Below, in pieces: positions 1-10,078 of a stretch of DNA of 64,000 bases (its first letter is position 1; each line of letters begins with the position of its first letter). This DNA is from Pseudomonas putida (GTDB lineage: Bacteria; Pseudomonadota; Gammaproteobacteria; Pseudomonadales; Pseudomonadaceae): NCBI RefSeq assembly GCF_001636055.1, contig NZ_CP011789.1, positions 4,712,001-4,776,000 of the forward strand, given 5' to 3'. Position numbers and translations under genes: made by a program. A model generated the notes under the pieces. The model saw only the letters and a list, made by a program, of their open reading frames with translations. It searched no databases and was not told the DNA's origin.

Positions 1-172
1 ACGGAGGCGGGTCATTGCAATTCCTTCATGAGAGGGTGAGGCGGATACCTCAGAGTAGAGCATTCTGCGCCGCGATGGGCACTGTGCTCAAGTGGGAAGA
101 CGAGCGATTGACCGCCCGGGTGGATCAGGGCCTAAACTGCGACTTCTGACTGAACAAAGGAGTGAGCGCAGC

Positions 173-1567
173 ATGAGCCGTATCGAGACAGACAGCCTGG
201 GCCCGGTCGAAGTTCCAGAGGACGCCTACTGGGGTGCGCAAACCCAGCGCTCGCTGATCAACTTCGCCATCGGCAAGGAGCGCATGCCCCTGGCTGTCCT
301 CCACGCCCTGGCGCTGGTCAAGAAAGCCGCGGCACGAGTCAACGACCGTAACGGCGACCTGCCAGCCGACATTGCCCGACTGATCGAACAAGCCGCCGAC
401 GAAGTGCTCGACGGCGAACACGACGATCAGTTCCCGCTGGTGGTCTGGCAGACCGGCAGTGGCACCCAGAGCAACATGAACGTCAACGAAGTGATTGCCG
501 GGCGCGCCAACGAACTGGCTGGCAAGGGCCGTGGCGGCAAGGTGCCAGTCCACCCGAACGACCACGTCAACCGCTCGCAGAGCTCCAACGACTGCTTCCC
601 TACCGCCATGAGCATCGCCGCCGCCCAGGCCGTGCATGGCAAGTTGCTGCCGGCCATCGCCGAGTTGTCGTCGGGCCTGGCAGAACTGTCGGCGCGTCAC
701 TCGAATCTGGTCAAGACTGGCCGCACGCACATGATGGACGCCACGCCCATCACCTTCGGCCAGGAAATCTCGGCCTTCGTTGCCCAGCTTGACTACGCCC
801 AGCGGGCAATTCGCGCCACCCTTCCGGCAGTTTGTGAACTGGCCCAGGGCGGCACGGCCGTCGGCACCGGTCTCAACGCCCCACACGGCTTTGCCGAAGC
901 CATTGCCGCTGAGCTCGCGGCGCTGTCCGGCCTGCCCTTTGTCACCGCACCGAACAAGTTCGCCGCCCTCGCCGGCCATGAGCCACTGACCAGCCTGGCT
1001 GGCGCGCTCAAAACTCTCGCCGTGGTCCTGATGAAGATCGCCAACGACCTGCGCCTGCTGGGTTCCGGCCCGCGTGCCGGGCTTGCCGAGGTACGCCTGC
1101 CGGCCAACGAACCAGGCAGCTCCATCATGCCGGGCAAGGTCAATCCGACCCAATGCGAAGCCCTGTCGATGCTGGCCTGTCAGGTACTGGGCAACGATGC
1201 GGCGATCGGCTTCGCGGCCAGCCAGGGGCACTTGCAGTTGAATGTGTTCAAGCCGGTGATCATCCACAACCTGCTGCAGACGATCGAACTGTTGGCCGAT
1301 GGCTGCCACAACTTCCAGGAGCACTGCGTGGCCGGCATCGAGCCGGACGCCGAACAGATGGCCGCCCACCTGGAGCGCGGGTTGATGCTGGTGACGGCGC
1401 TGAACCCGCACATCGGCTACGACAAGGCTGCGGAAATTGCCAAGAAGGCGTACAGCGAGGGCAAGACCCTGCGCGAGGCAGCGCTGGAGCTCAAGTACCT
1501 GACCAACGAGCAGTTCGACCAGTGGGTGCGCCCGGAAAACATGCTGGCACCGGGGGCCAAGGGCTGA
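173..1567 (+). CDS. fumC: Class II fumarate hydratase (fumarase C)
   Basis: Catalyses reversible hydration of fumarate to L-malate in the TCA cycle; cytosolic homotetramer of the fumarase/aspartase superfamily, iron-independent. The 464-residue protein has the usual FumC length and shows [10 protein letters not shown] near residue 100 and the superfamily signature [11 protein letters not shown] near residue 315, which carries the catalytic serine loop. I chose the ATG at 173 because AAAGGAG lies about 10 nt upstream and because the residues before it (an in-frame GTG at 92) are not fumarase-like. It stands alone on this strand, followed by a REP-type palindrome that can serve as terminator. 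Identification is very secure; nothing visible shows its regulation. Confidence 0.97.
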   Translation: MSRIETDSLGPVEVPEDAYWGAQTQRSLINFAIGKERMPLAVLHALALVKKAAARVNDRNGDLPADIARLIEQAADEVLDGEHDDQFPLVVWQTGSGTQSNMNVNEVIAGRANELAGKGRGGKVPVHPNDHVNRSQSSNDCFPTAMSIAAAQAVHGKLLPAIAELSSGLAELSARHSNLVKTGRTHMMDATPITFGQEISAFVAQLDYAQRAIRATLPAVCELAQGGTAVGTGLNAPHGFAEAIAAELAALSGLPFVTAPNKFAALAGHEPLTSLAGALKTLAVVLMKIANDLRLLGSGPRAGLAEVRLPANEPGSSIMPGKVNPTQCEALSMLACQVLGNDAAIGFAASQGHLQLNVFKPVIIHNLLQTIELLADGCHNFQEHCVAGIEPDAEQMAAHLERGLMLVTALNPHIGYDKAAEIAKKAYSEGKTLREAALELKYLTNEQFDQWVRPENMLAPGAKG

Positions 1568-1582
1568 TCCTGAGCCGATAGG

Positions 1583-1614
1583 GGCCTCTTCGCGGGCTTG
1601 CCCGCGAAGAGGCC
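1583..1614. repeat. REP-type palindrome between convergent fumC and EamA gene
   Basis: A perfect 15-bp inverted repeat GGCCTCTTCGCGGGC / GCCCGCGAAGAGGCC separated by 2 nt. It is one copy of the extragenic palindrome family found at many other intergenic sites of this window and sits between two converging genes, where it can act as a bidirectional transcription barrier. No U-tract follows on either strand, so classical intrinsic termination is uncertain. Confidence 0.85.
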
Positions 1615-1625
1615 ATCGCCGATTA

Positions 1626-2588
1626 TCAGCGAACCTCTGCCACCCTGGCCCGCCGCGCCCGCCACCCCGCCACCAGCGAAGGCCCCAGCGCCACCAGTGC
1701 CGACCCTGCCACCACCGTCACCGCCCCGGCATAGCCGAGCGCATTGATCTGTTCGGCATGCACGTACTCCGGCCACACCCAGGCCGATAGCGCCACCGCA
1801 ATAAAGGTGACCAGCGGCGTCAGTGCCAAGGTCGCACTCACCCGCGATGCTTCCCAATGCGCCAAAGCCTCGGCAAATGCGCCATAGGCGACCAGGGTGT
1901 TCAGGCAGCACGCCAGCAGCAACCAGCCTTGTACAGCCGTCAGTTGCAGCGCCTCCAGCGGGTGCGCCCAAGGCGTCAGCAGCGCCGCGCAGCACAGGTA
2001 GATCACCATCATTACCTGCTGCGAATGCCAGACCGTCAGCAACTGCTTCTGACTCAGGGCATAGAACACCCAGATGCTGGTGGCCAGGATGATCGTCAGT
2101 ACACCGGTGGTATAGGTCCCAAGTGATGTCAGCAGCTCGTCCAGGCGCTGGTTGAAGAACAGCCCGAAACCGGCCAGCAACACCAGCAACCCGATACCCT
2201 GGCCCAAGCTGAAACGCTCTTTGAACACAAACACACTGGCCACCAGCAACAGCACCGGCCCCAGTTGCACCACCAACTGCGCAGTACCAGGGCTGAGCAG
2301 TTTGAGACCGACCAGATACAGCACGTAGTTACCCATCAGCCCACACACGGCCACCGCTACCAGGCCCAAGCCCTTGCGCCCTAGCCGCTGGACTGGCGGC
2401 AGGCGCCGGTTGGCGGCCAGCCAGGCGAACAACAGGCCGCCGGAGACCAGCAGCCGATACCAGGTGACCGTGATCGGATCCATCACCTGCAGCACCTGCT
2501 TGAGCTTGATCGGCAGAATGCCCCACAGCAGCGCGGTCAGCAGCGCCAGGAACAGACCATGGACCCAGCGTCCGGAAGAAATGTGCAT
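1626..2588 (-). CDS. EamA/DMT-superfamily transporter (RarD-like)
   Basis: Integral inner-membrane protein of 320 residues with about ten hydrophobic segments arranged as two EamA repeats, typical of drug/metabolite exporters. The first helix follows a short polar start (LFLALLTALLWGILPIKLKQ) and the second repeat begins around residue 155. I prefer the ATG at 2588 because GAGGA lies 6 nt upstream; a TTG at 2603 would add five residues but lacks a good ribosome site. The pattern resembles RarD-like and other amino-acid or metabolite exporters, but the substrate cannot be read from the sequence. It is monocistronic and converges on fumC. Confidence 0.85.
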   Translation of the reverse strand: MHISSGRWVHGLFLALLTALLWGILPIKLKQVLQVMDPITVTWYRLLVSGGLLFAWLAANRRLPPVQRLGRKGLGLVAVAVCGLMGNYVLYLVGLKLLSPGTAQLVVQLGPVLLLVASVFVFKERFSLGQGIGLLVLLAGFGLFFNQRLDELLTSLGTYTTGVLTIILATSIWVFYALSQKQLLTVWHSQQVMMVIYLCCAALLTPWAHPLEALQLTAVQGWLLLACCLNTLVAYGAFAEALAHWEASRVSATLALTPLVTFIAVALSAWVWPEYVHAEQINALGYAGAVTVVAGSALVALGPSLVAGWRARRARVAEVR

Positions 2589-2725
2589 AGCGTCCTCGAT
2601 CAATGCCCTGAGTGGGGTGATTGAAGTCTAAGGGCTGCAAAGATGGGGCTGGCAGAAAGTGGCGGGAAAAGAATTCATCAGGTCATTCCCGCGGGGCATG
2701 GCTGCCCCGCGGCGGACGGGATGCG

Positions 2726-4219
2726 TCACTTCTTGTGCCTGGCGAACGCCGCTTCCAGTGCATCGTTGATGGTGCGCAGCACCTTGACCCGCGCCCAGCG
2801 CTTGTCGTTGGCCTCTACCAGCGTCCAGGGCGAAATCTCGGTGCTGGTACGATCGACCATGTCACCCACCGCCTCGGCGTATACATCCCACTTGTCACGG
2901 TTACGCCAGTCTTCCTCGGTGATCTTGTAGCGCTTGAACGGGATCTCTTCACGTTCCTCGAAGCGCTGCAACTGTGTCTCTTGGTCGATTGCCAGCCAGA
3001 ACTTCACGACCACGATGCCCGAGTTGCTCAACTGTTCCTCGAAATCATTGATCTCGCCATAGGCGCGCATCCAGTCCGCCGGGGTGCAGAATCCTTCGAC
3101 TCGCTCCACCAGCACCCTGCCGTACCAGGAGCGGTCGAAGATGGTGAACTTGCCGCGCGCCGGTACATGCCGCCAGAACCGCCAGAGGTAGGGCTGGGCT
3201 CGCTCCTCTTCGGTGGGCGCAGCGATCGGCACGATGCGGTACTGGCGTGGGTCCAGCGCGGCGGCCACGCGACGAATCGCCCCACCCTTGCCCGCAGCAT
3301 CGTTGCCTTCGAACACCGCGACAAGGGCGTGCTCGCGCATGCGCTTGTGCCGCAACAGCCCGGCCAGGCGCGCCTGCTCGGCGACCAGCTGCTTCTGGTA
3401 GTCGTGCTTGTCGAGGCGCCGGGTGAGATCCAGCGCGCCGAGCAAGCTCAACTGATCGATACTGCGCCCCAATGGCGCGACATTGCCCTGGTGCTTGCCC
3501 TTCGGCGCATTGGCCAGCGCCGCGTTCAGGCTTTCGAGCAGAATGCGCCCGGCCGCCAGCGCACGGTAGTGCGGATCGACACCCTCGATCACATGCCAGG
3601 GCGCGTAGTCGCGGCTGGTGCGCCGCAGAACCCGCTCACCGAAACGTACGAAGCGGTCGTAGGTCTCGGACTGCTGCCAGTCCAGCGGACTGATGCGCCA
3701 ACTGTGCAGCGGATCGTCGCGCAGCACCTTGAGCCGGGTCTTCATCTGTTTCTTGGAGAGGTGGAACCAGAACTTGATGATCAGTGCACCTTCGTCGCAA
3801 AGCATCTGCTCCAGGCGCTCGGCGCCGGTGATGGCCTGGTCGAGCACCGCATCCTTGAAGCGACCATGCACCCGCCCCTGCAACATCTGGCTGTACCAGT
3901 TGCCGAAGAACACGCCCATTCGCCCTTTGGGCGGTAGTGCACGCCAGTATCGCCAGGCGGGTGGGCGCGCCAGTTCTTCGTCGGTCTGCTGGTCGAAGGT
4001 GAGCACATCGATCATCCGCGGGTCCATCCACTCGTTGAGCAGCTTGACCGTTTCGCCCTTGCCGGCACCCTCGACACCGTTGATCAGTACGATGACCGGG
4101 AAACGCGCCTGCTGCTTGAGCTCGAACTGGGCCTCCAGCAACGCCTCGCGCAGGGCCGGCAATTCGGCCTCGTAGGTTTCCTTGTCAATGCTGTGACCGA
4201 TTTCCGCGGATTCGAACAT
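2726..4219 (-). CDS. pap: Two-domain PPK2 kinase, polyphosphate:AMP phosphotransferase
   Basis: Transfers phosphate from polyphosphate to AMP to give ADP. The 497-residue protein contains two consecutive PPK2 domains, the arrangement of class II (PAP) enzymes. Domain 1 has a P-loop VEGAGKGE near residue 50 and GNWYSQMLQGRVHG where the lid/Walker B region lies; domain 2 has NDAAGKGGAIRR near residue 305 and FDRSWYGRVLVERVEG near 365. The second domain keeps the canonical FDRSWY while the first has changed it, as in two-domain family members whose C-terminal half is the catalytic one. AAGGAG precedes the ATG. It is divergent from mnmC across about 130 bp. Family assignment is strong; AMP rather than ADP/GDP specificity is inferred from the tandem architecture. 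Confidence 0.92.
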   Translation of the reverse strand: MFESAEIGHSIDKETYEAELPALREALLEAQFELKQQARFPVIVLINGVEGAGKGETVKLLNEWMDPRMIDVLTFDQQTDEELARPPAWRYWRALPPKGRMGVFFGNWYSQMLQGRVHGRFKDAVLDQAITGAERLEQMLCDEGALIIKFWFHLSKKQMKTRLKVLRDDPLHSWRISPLDWQQSETYDRFVRFGERVLRRTSRDYAPWHVIEGVDPHYRALAAGRILLESLNAALANAPKGKHQGNVAPLGRSIDQLSLLGALDLTRRLDKHDYQKQLVAEQARLAGLLRHKRMREHALVAVFEGNDAAGKGGAIRRVAAALDPRQYRIVPIAAPTEEERAQPYLWRFWRHVPARGKFTIFDRSWYGRVLVERVEGFCTPADWMRAYGEINDFEEQLSNSGIVVVKFWLAIDQETQLQRFEEREEIPFKRYKITEEDWRNRDKWDVYAEAVGDMVDRTSTEISPWTLVEANDKRWARVKVLRTINDALEAAFARHKK

Positions 4220-4351
4220 GGCTCACTCCTTCGATGGATAAGCAAGAGTAGCGGATTGCACGCCAGTCTTGCGCCCTCTTCACCACGGCGGATACAGCGT
4301 CGGCGACGCAGATGGCATAAAATCTTCGCTTCACTGCCAGCCGAACCGACC

Positions 4352-6337
4352 ATGCCTGATACCCCACTCCCCCAGCACGCCCAGATCGACTGGGACGACC
4401 AGGGCCGCCCCCACTCGCGGCAATACGACGACGTCTATTTCTCGAAGAACGAGGGCGTGCACGAAACGGTATACGTCTTCCTCGAGCGCAACCACCTGGC
4501 CCGGCGCTTCGCCGAGCTTGCGCCGCACGCCTGCCTGGTGATCGGCGAGACCGGTTTTGGTACCGGCATGAACTTCTTCTGTGCCTGGCAACTGTTCGCA
4601 GAAAAAGCCCACCCCGAGGCGCGGCTGCATTTCGTCAGTGTCGAGAAGTACCCGCTGAGTCGCGCCGACCTGGCCCGCGCGGCAGCGCTGTGGCCGGAGC
4701 TTTCGCCCTTCAGCGACCCCTTGCTGGCGCAGTATGTGGCCGTGCACCCAGGCTTCCAGCAGTTCAGCTTCGAGCAGGGCCGGGTCACCCTCACCCTGCT
4801 GGTCGGTGACGTGCTGGAACAGTTGCCCCAGCTCGACGCGCCCATCGACGCCTGGTTTCTGGATGGTTTCGCCCCGGCGAAGAACCCGGACATGTGGACC
4901 CCGGAACTGTTCGCGCAACTGGCACGGCTGTCACGCCCCGGCACCACGCTGGGGACCTTCACCACCACAGGTTGGGTGCGCCGCGGCCTGGCAGCCGCCG
5001 GTTTTGCCATCAAGAAAGTGCCGGGGCTGGGCAAGAAGTGGGAAGTGATGGGGGGAGAGTTCGTCGGCTGGCCTGAAGACCTGCCGACGCCGCCACAACC
5101 AGCCCCCTGGTATGCACGCCCTGCACCCGTGGACGGCCCCCGTCGCGCGCTGGTCATCGGCGCCGGGCTGGCCGGTTGCGCCAGCGCCGCCAGCCTGGCT
5201 GCACGCGGTTGGCAGGTCGAAGTGCTGGAACGCCACGACGCCCCGGCCCGAGAGGCCTCCGGCAACCCCCAGGGCGTGCTGTACCTGAAGCTGTCGGCAC
5301 ACGGCACCGCCTTGTCGCAGATGATCCTCGCCGGGTTCGGCTACACCCGCCGTTGGCTCGAACGCCTGCAGCGTGGCCGCGACTGGGACGACTGCGGCGT
5401 GCTGCAACTGGCCTTCGACACCAAGGAAACCGAACGCCAGGCCAAACTTGCCGGCGCCTTCGACAGCAGCCTGCTGCAGTGCCTGGATCGCGAGCAGGCC
5501 GAGGCGATCGCCGGGGTCGCCCTGGCCAGCGGTGGGCTGTTCTACCCCGAGGGCGGCTGGGTGCACCCGCCCGCACTGTGCCACGCGCAACTGCAACACC
5601 CGCGCATTCGCCTGCTCAACCATCACCAGGTGATCGAACTGCGCCGCGTCGACGGTCTGTGGCAAGCCTGGGACGGCGAACGGTTGCTGGCCAGTGCGCC
5701 GCTGGTGGTGCTGGCCGGTGCCGCTGAGATACGCAACTTCGAGGCATGCGCCGAGCTGCCGCTCAAGCGTATCCGCGGACAGATCACCCGCCTGCCGCTG
5801 ACCGAGCGCAGCCAGGCGCTGGGCACCGTGGTCTGCGCCGACGGCTACGTCGCCCCGGCGCGCGATGGCGAGCACACCCTCGGCGCCAGTTTCGACTTCC
5901 ATAGCCTCGACCTCGCTCCCACTGCCGGCGAGCACGCAAGCAATCTTGGTCTGCTGGAAGCGATTTCTGCCGACCTGGCGCAGCGGCTCGACACGGCCGC
6001 ACTGGATCCGGAACAGTTGCAGGGGCGCGCAGCGTTTCGCTGCACCAGCCCGGATTACCTGCCGATTGTCGGGCCGCTGGCCGATCCTGCTGCGTTCAGC
6101 ACGACCTATTCAATGCTGGCCAAGGATGCCCGACAGGTTCCGGCGATCGCCTGCCCCTGGCTGGAAGGCTTGTACGTCAACAGCGGCCACGGCTCACGCG
6201 GCCTGATTACCGCGCCTTTGAGCGGCGAGCTGATTGCCGCCTGGGCCAGTGGCGAACCACTGCCGGTACCTCGGGCCGTGGCCGAGGCCTGTCATCCAAA
6301 CCGCTTCACGCTGCGCAAGCTGATTCGCGGCAAATGA
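4352..6337 (+). CDS. mnmC: Bifunctional tRNA mnm5s2U34 methyltransferase / FAD-dependent demodification enzyme MnmC
   Basis: Completes the 5-methylaminomethyl-2-thiouridine at the wobble position of several tRNAs. The 661-residue product, close to the enterobacterial length, has an N-terminal SAM-dependent methyltransferase (VIGETGFGTGMNFF near residue 65; WFLDGFAPAKNPDMW near 170, the DUF752 signature) and a C-terminal FAD oxidoreductase whose Rossmann motif VIGAGLAGCASA lies near residue 268 and whose NSGHGSRGL motif is near the end. The reading frame is open upstream to 4193, but the family start MPDTPLPQ at 4352 fits homologue length and avoids an arginine-rich non-homologous leader. Divergent from pap. 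Confidence 0.95.
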   Translation: MPDTPLPQHAQIDWDDQGRPHSRQYDDVYFSKNEGVHETVYVFLERNHLARRFAELAPHACLVIGETGFGTGMNFFCAWQLFAEKAHPEARLHFVSVEKYPLSRADLARAAALWPELSPFSDPLLAQYVAVHPGFQQFSFEQGRVTLTLLVGDVLEQLPQLDAPIDAWFLDGFAPAKNPDMWTPELFAQLARLSRPGTTLGTFTTTGWVRRGLAAAGFAIKKVPGLGKKWEVMGGEFVGWPEDLPTPPQPAPWYARPAPVDGPRRALVIGAGLAGCASAASLAARGWQVEVLERHDAPAREASGNPQGVLYLKLSAHGTALSQMILAGFGYTRRWLERLQRGRDWDDCGVLQLAFDTKETERQAKLAGAFDSSLLQCLDREQAEAIAGVALASGGLFYPEGGWVHPPALCHAQLQHPRIRLLNHHQVIELRRVDGLWQAWDGERLLASAPLVVLAGAAEIRNFEACAELPLKRIRGQITRLPLTERSQALGTVVCADGYVAPARDGEHTLGASFDFHSLDLAPTAGEHASNLGLLEAISADLAQRLDTAALDPEQLQGRAAFRCTSPDYLPIVGPLADPAAFSTTYSMLAKDARQVPAIACPWLEGLYVNSGHGSRGLITAPLSGELIAAWASGEPLPVPRAVAEACHPNRFTLRKLIRGK

Positions 6338-6409
6338 AACAGCACCCACCCATCCCATATAACAGATTGATCTAAAACTCCCGCAAATCCCCTGGGTCAG
6401 TTCCTTAAG

Positions 6410-6428
6410 GTGCCCCATGTGGGGGCAC
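6410..6428 (+). terminator. Hairpin between mnmC and asnO
   Basis: GTGCCCC (6410-6416) pairs with GGGGCAC (6422-6428) around a 5-nt loop and is followed by TCTTT, a weak U-run. It lies 72 nt after the mnmC stop and 32 nt before asnO, so it may terminate mnmC, attenuate asnO or form part of its leader. Confidence 0.45.
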
Positions 6429-6460
6429 TCTTTCCCCAACGGCAAAACCGGTAAGGACTT

Positions 6461-8248
6461 ATGTGCGGATTAGCAGGAGAGTTGCGTTTCACCCCCATCG
6501 ACCAAGCCCCCCGCCCGGCGGATCTCGCCGCGGTGGAGCGCATCACCCATCATCTGGCGCCACGTGGCCCTGATGCCTGGGGCTTCCACAGCCAGGGGCC
6601 GATCGCCCTCGGCCATCGGCGTCTGAAGATCATGGACCTGTCCGACGGCTCGGCGCAGCCGATGGTCGACAACACCCTCGGCCTGTCCCTGGCGTTCAAC
6701 GGCGCCATCTACAACTTCCCGGAGCTGCGCCAGGAACTGCAGGACCTGGGCTATAACTTCTGGTCAGACGGCGACACCGAAGTGCTGCTCAAGGGCTACC
6801 ACGCCTGGGGCGCCGCGCTGCTGCCCAAGCTCAACGGCATGTTCGCCCTGGCCATCTGGGAGCGCGACAACCAGCGCCTGTTCCTGGCCCGCGACCGCCT
6901 CGGCGTCAAGCCGCTGTACCTGTCGCGCAACGGCGAGCGCCTGCGCTTCGCCTCGACCCTGCCGGCGCTGCTCAAAGGCGGCGACATCGATCCGATGATC
7001 GACCCGGTGGCGCTCAATCACTACCTCAACTTCCACGCCGTGGTGCCAGCACCGCGCACGATGCTGGCCAACGTGCAGAAGCTCGAGCCCGGGACCTGGA
7101 TGCGCATCGACCGCCACGGCGAAGTCGAGCGCCAGACCTGGTGGCAACTGCATTACGGCCCAACCCCGGACGAACAGGACCTCGACCTCGAAGGCTGGAC
7201 CACCCGCGTGCTCGATGCCACTCGCGATGCCGTGGCGATCCGCCAGCGCGCGGCTGTGGATGTCGGCGTGCTGCTGTCAGGCGGTGTCGACTCCAGCCTG
7301 CTGGTCGGCTTGCTGCGCGAGGTCGGCGTGGACGACCTGTCGACTTTCTCCATCGGTTTCGAGGATGCCGGCGGCGAACGTGGCGACGAGTTCCAGTACT
7401 CGGACCTGATCGCCAAGCACTACGGCACCCGCCACCACCAGCTGCGCATCGCGGAACACGAGATCATCGATCAGTTGCCGGCCGCCTTCCGCGCCATGAG
7501 CGAGCCGATGGTCAGCCATGACTGCATCGCCTTCTACCTGCTTTCGCGTGAAGTCGCCAAGCACTGCAAGGGCGTGCAGAGCGGCCAGGGCGCCGACGAG
7601 TTGTTCGCCGGCTATCACTGGTACCCGCAGGTGAATGGTGCCGAGGATGCCTTCGCTGCCTATCGCGAGGCGTTCTTCGACCGTAGCCACGACGAATACC
7701 GCGACACCGTGCAGGCCCCCTGGTTGCTGGACAACGATGCCGCTGGCGATTTCGTCCGCGAGCACTTCGCCCGTCCCGGTGCAACCCATGCGGTGGACAA
7801 GGCCCTGCGCCTGGACAGCACGGTGATGCTGGTAGACGACCCGGTCAAGCGTGTCGACAACATGACCATGGCCTGGGGGCTGGAGGCACGTACGCCGTTC
7901 CTCGACTATCGCCTGGTCGAACTTTCTGCCCGTATCCCGGCCCGCTTCAAGCTGCCCGACGGCGGCAAGCAGGTGCTCAAGCAGGCGGCGCGACGGGTCA
8001 TTCCCCATGAAGTCATCGATCGCAAGAAGGGCTACTTCCCCGTACCCGGCCTCAAGCACCTGGAGGGCGCGACCCTTGGCTGGGTACGCGAACTGCTGAC
8101 CGACCCGAGCCAGGACCGTGGCCTGTTCAACCCGGCCATGCTCGATCGCCTGCTGAGCAACCCCCACGGCCAGCTCACCCCACTGCGCGGCTCCAAGCTG
8201 TGGCAACTGGCGGCCCTGAACCTGTGGCTCAGCGAACAAGGAATCTGA
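6461..8248 (+). CDS. asnO: N-acetylglutaminylglutamine amidotransferase (asparagine-synthase family)
   Basis: Amidates the N-acetylglutaminylglutamine dipeptide to form the osmolyte NAGGN. The 595-residue protein has an N-terminal class II glutaminase with the nucleophile Cys2 (MCGLAGE) and a C-terminal asparagine-synthetase PP-loop ATPase (LLSGGVDSSLL near residue 270). Assignment to AsnO rather than AsnB comes from its neighbours: the ngg synthetase starts 3 nt after its stop and an M42 peptidase follows, the conserved osmoprotectant operon described in rhizobia and Pseudomonas. The initiator ATG must be this one because Cys2 has to be exposed after methionine removal; TAAGGA precedes it. 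Osmotic induction is known for the family, not visible here. Confidence 0.93.
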   Translation: MCGLAGELRFTPIDQAPRPADLAAVERITHHLAPRGPDAWGFHSQGPIALGHRRLKIMDLSDGSAQPMVDNTLGLSLAFNGAIYNFPELRQELQDLGYNFWSDGDTEVLLKGYHAWGAALLPKLNGMFALAIWERDNQRLFLARDRLGVKPLYLSRNGERLRFASTLPALLKGGDIDPMIDPVALNHYLNFHAVVPAPRTMLANVQKLEPGTWMRIDRHGEVERQTWWQLHYGPTPDEQDLDLEGWTTRVLDATRDAVAIRQRAAVDVGVLLSGGVDSSLLVGLLREVGVDDLSTFSIGFEDAGGERGDEFQYSDLIAKHYGTRHHQLRIAEHEIIDQLPAAFRAMSEPMVSHDCIAFYLLSREVAKHCKGVQSGQGADELFAGYHWYPQVNGAEDAFAAYREAFFDRSHDEYRDTVQAPWLLDNDAAGDFVREHFARPGATHAVDKALRLDSTVMLVDDPVKRVDNMTMAWGLEARTPFLDYRLVELSARIPARFKLPDGGKQVLKQAARRVIPHEVIDRKKGYFPVPGLKHLEGATLGWVRELLTDPSQDRGLFNPAMLDRLLSNPHGQLTPLRGSKLWQLAALNLWLSEQGI

Positions 8249-8251
8249 CCG

Positions 8252-9994
8252 ATGAAAGCCCATAGTGCCTATGGCCAGCGCCTGTTGCGCGGCCAGGCGC
8301 CCTCCTACGAACGCCTGCAGGCACGCCTGGCCGGTGACGGCAGCGACCCCCACGACCAGCCGCGCGCCGTGCACTGCGGCTGGGGACGGTTGCTGATCGG
8401 CCACACCTACCCTGACCCTGCACAACTTGCCGAGGCCATGCTCGACGAACAGCCCGGCGAACGTGACATCGCCCTGTACGTGGCGGCCCCCCAGCAGTTG
8501 CTGGCCCAGGCGCCGCAACAGTTGTTTCTCGACCCCTCCGACACCCTGCGCCTGTGGTTCACCGACTACCGCCCGGCCCAGCGCGTATTCCGCGGGTTTC
8601 GCATCCGCCGCGCCCAGGCCGAAGGCGACTGGCAGGCGATCAACACGCTGTATCAGGCGCGCGGCATGATGCCGGTCAATCCCGAGCTACTCACCCCGCG
8701 CCACCTGGGTGGCCCGGTGTACTGGATTGCCGAGGACGAGGACACCGGCGCTGTGATCGGCAGCGTCATGGGTCTGAACCACAGCAAGGCTTTCGACGAC
8801 CCTGAACACGGCAGCAGCCTGTGGTGCCTGGCCGTCTCCCCGCAGTGCAGCCGTCCGGGTGTCGGCGAAGTGCTGGTGCGCCATCTGGTCGAGCACTTCA
8901 TGAGCCGCGGCCTGGCCTACCTCGACCTGTCGGTGATGCACGACAACCGCCAGGCCAAGCGGCTTTACCAGAAGCTGGGCTTTCGTAACCTGCCCACCTT
9001 CGCCGTCAAGCGCAGGAATGGCATCAACCAGGAACTGTTCCTCGGCCCTGGCCCTGAAGCCGGGCTCAATCCCTACGCGCGGATCATCGTCAACGAAGCC
9101 CTGCGCCGTGGTATCGAAGTCCAGGTAGACGACGCCAGCGCCGGGCTGTTCACCCTGAGCCTGGGCGGTCGCAGGATTCGCTGTCGCGAATCGCTGAGTG
9201 ACTTGACCAGCGCCGTGACCATGACCCTGTGCCAGGACAAGCGCCTGACCCGCAAGGTGTTGCACGATGCCGGCCTGCAGGTGCCTGCCCAGCAACTGGC
9301 CGGCAACGCCGACGACAACCTGGCTTTTCTCGAAGAGCATGGCGCCGTGGTGGTCAAGCCGGTCGATGGCGAGCAGGGCCAGGGCGTCGCGGTCAACCTC
9401 ACCGAATACGACGAGATCAGCCAGGCTGTGGAGCACGCCCGGCGTTTCGACAGCCGCGTGCTGCTGGAGAGCTTCCACGCCGGTTTCGACCTGCGCATCC
9501 TGGTGATCGGCTTCGAGGTAGTGGCCGCCGCCATTCGCCATCCGGCCGAGGTGATCGGCGACGGCAAGCACACCATAAAGGCGCTGATCGAGGCCCAGAG
9601 CCGCCGTCGCCAGGCCGCAACCGGGGGTGAAAGCCGCATCCCGATGGATGAGGAAACCGAGCGCACCCTGCGCGCCTCCGGGCTGGGTTTTGAAGACGTA
9701 TTGCCGGCAGGCCAGCGCCTGGCGGTGCGGCGCACGGCGAACCTGCACACTGGCGGCACCCTGGAAGATGTCACCGAACAGTTGCACCCGGTGCTCGCCG
9801 ATGCGGCGGTGAGGGCTGCACGGGCACTGGAAATTCCGGTGGTCGGGCTGGACCTGATGGTGCGCGATGCGCAGCAGCCGGACTACGTGATCATCGAAGC
9901 CAACGAGCGGGCCGGGCTGGCCAACCATGAACCGCAGCCGACTGCGGAGCGGTTCGTGGATCTGCTGTTCCCGCATAGCCAGCCCCTGGCCTGA
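8252..9994 (+). CDS. ngg: N-acetylglutaminylglutamine synthetase (GNAT plus ATP-grasp fusion)
   Basis: Makes the acetylated diglutamine precursor of the osmolyte NAGGN. The 580-residue chain combines a GNAT acetyltransferase region (about residues 105-260, with SPQCSRPGVGEVLVRHL as acetyl-CoA-binding loop and an ARMLYxKLGF-like QAKRLYQKLGFRN) with a C-terminal ATP-grasp ligase (about 270-570; VVKPVDGEQGQGVAVN as the ATP-binding loop, VVGLDLMVRD and IIEANERAG near the end). This two-enzyme fusion is diagnostic. The start lies 3 nt after the asnO stop, so translation is probably coupled. A REP-type palindrome separates it from the third operon gene. Confidence 0.93.
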   Translation: MKAHSAYGQRLLRGQAPSYERLQARLAGDGSDPHDQPRAVHCGWGRLLIGHTYPDPAQLAEAMLDEQPGERDIALYVAAPQQLLAQAPQQLFLDPSDTLRLWFTDYRPAQRVFRGFRIRRAQAEGDWQAINTLYQARGMMPVNPELLTPRHLGGPVYWIAEDEDTGAVIGSVMGLNHSKAFDDPEHGSSLWCLAVSPQCSRPGVGEVLVRHLVEHFMSRGLAYLDLSVMHDNRQAKRLYQKLGFRNLPTFAVKRRNGINQELFLGPGPEAGLNPYARIIVNEALRRGIEVQVDDASAGLFTLSLGGRRIRCRESLSDLTSAVTMTLCQDKRLTRKVLHDAGLQVPAQQLAGNADDNLAFLEEHGAVVVKPVDGEQGQGVAVNLTEYDEISQAVEHARRFDSRVLLESFHAGFDLRILVIGFEVVAAAIRHPAEVIGDGKHTIKALIEAQSRRRQAATGGESRIPMDEETERTLRASGLGFEDVLPAGQRLAVRRTANLHTGGTLEDVTEQLHPVLADAAVRAARALEIPVVGLDLMVRDAQQPDYVIIEANERAGLANHEPQPTAERFVDLLFPHSQPLA

Positions 9995-10003
9995 ATCGCT
10001 GCT

Positions 10004-10054
10004 GGCCTTTTCGCGGACAAGCCCTTGTTCGAACGGGCTTGCCCGCGAAAAAGC
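10004..10054. repeat. REP-type palindrome inside the NAGGN operon
   Basis: An imperfect inverted repeat with arms containing TTCGCGGACAAGCCC and GGGCTTGCCCGCGAA. It lies between ngg and the M42 peptidase gene, where such structures can stabilise the upstream mRNA or lower expression of the downstream gene. Confidence 0.75.
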
Positions 10055-10078
10055 CCGCAAAGACCCCAAGGAGTACCC

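Noticed and set aside
1..172. Region before fumC inspected for a gene end or tRNA
   Set aside because: No cloverleaf and no convincing reading frame; only the fumC ribosome site could be supported.
125..1411. 428-codon ORF antisense to fumC
   Set aside because: Frame mirrors a certain enzyme gene; composition (His/Gln/Val-rich) is that of GC-biased antisense translation.
2621..3937. 438-codon plus-strand ORF over the PPK2 gene
   Set aside because: The minus strand carries two clear P-loops of a known family; this is its shadow.
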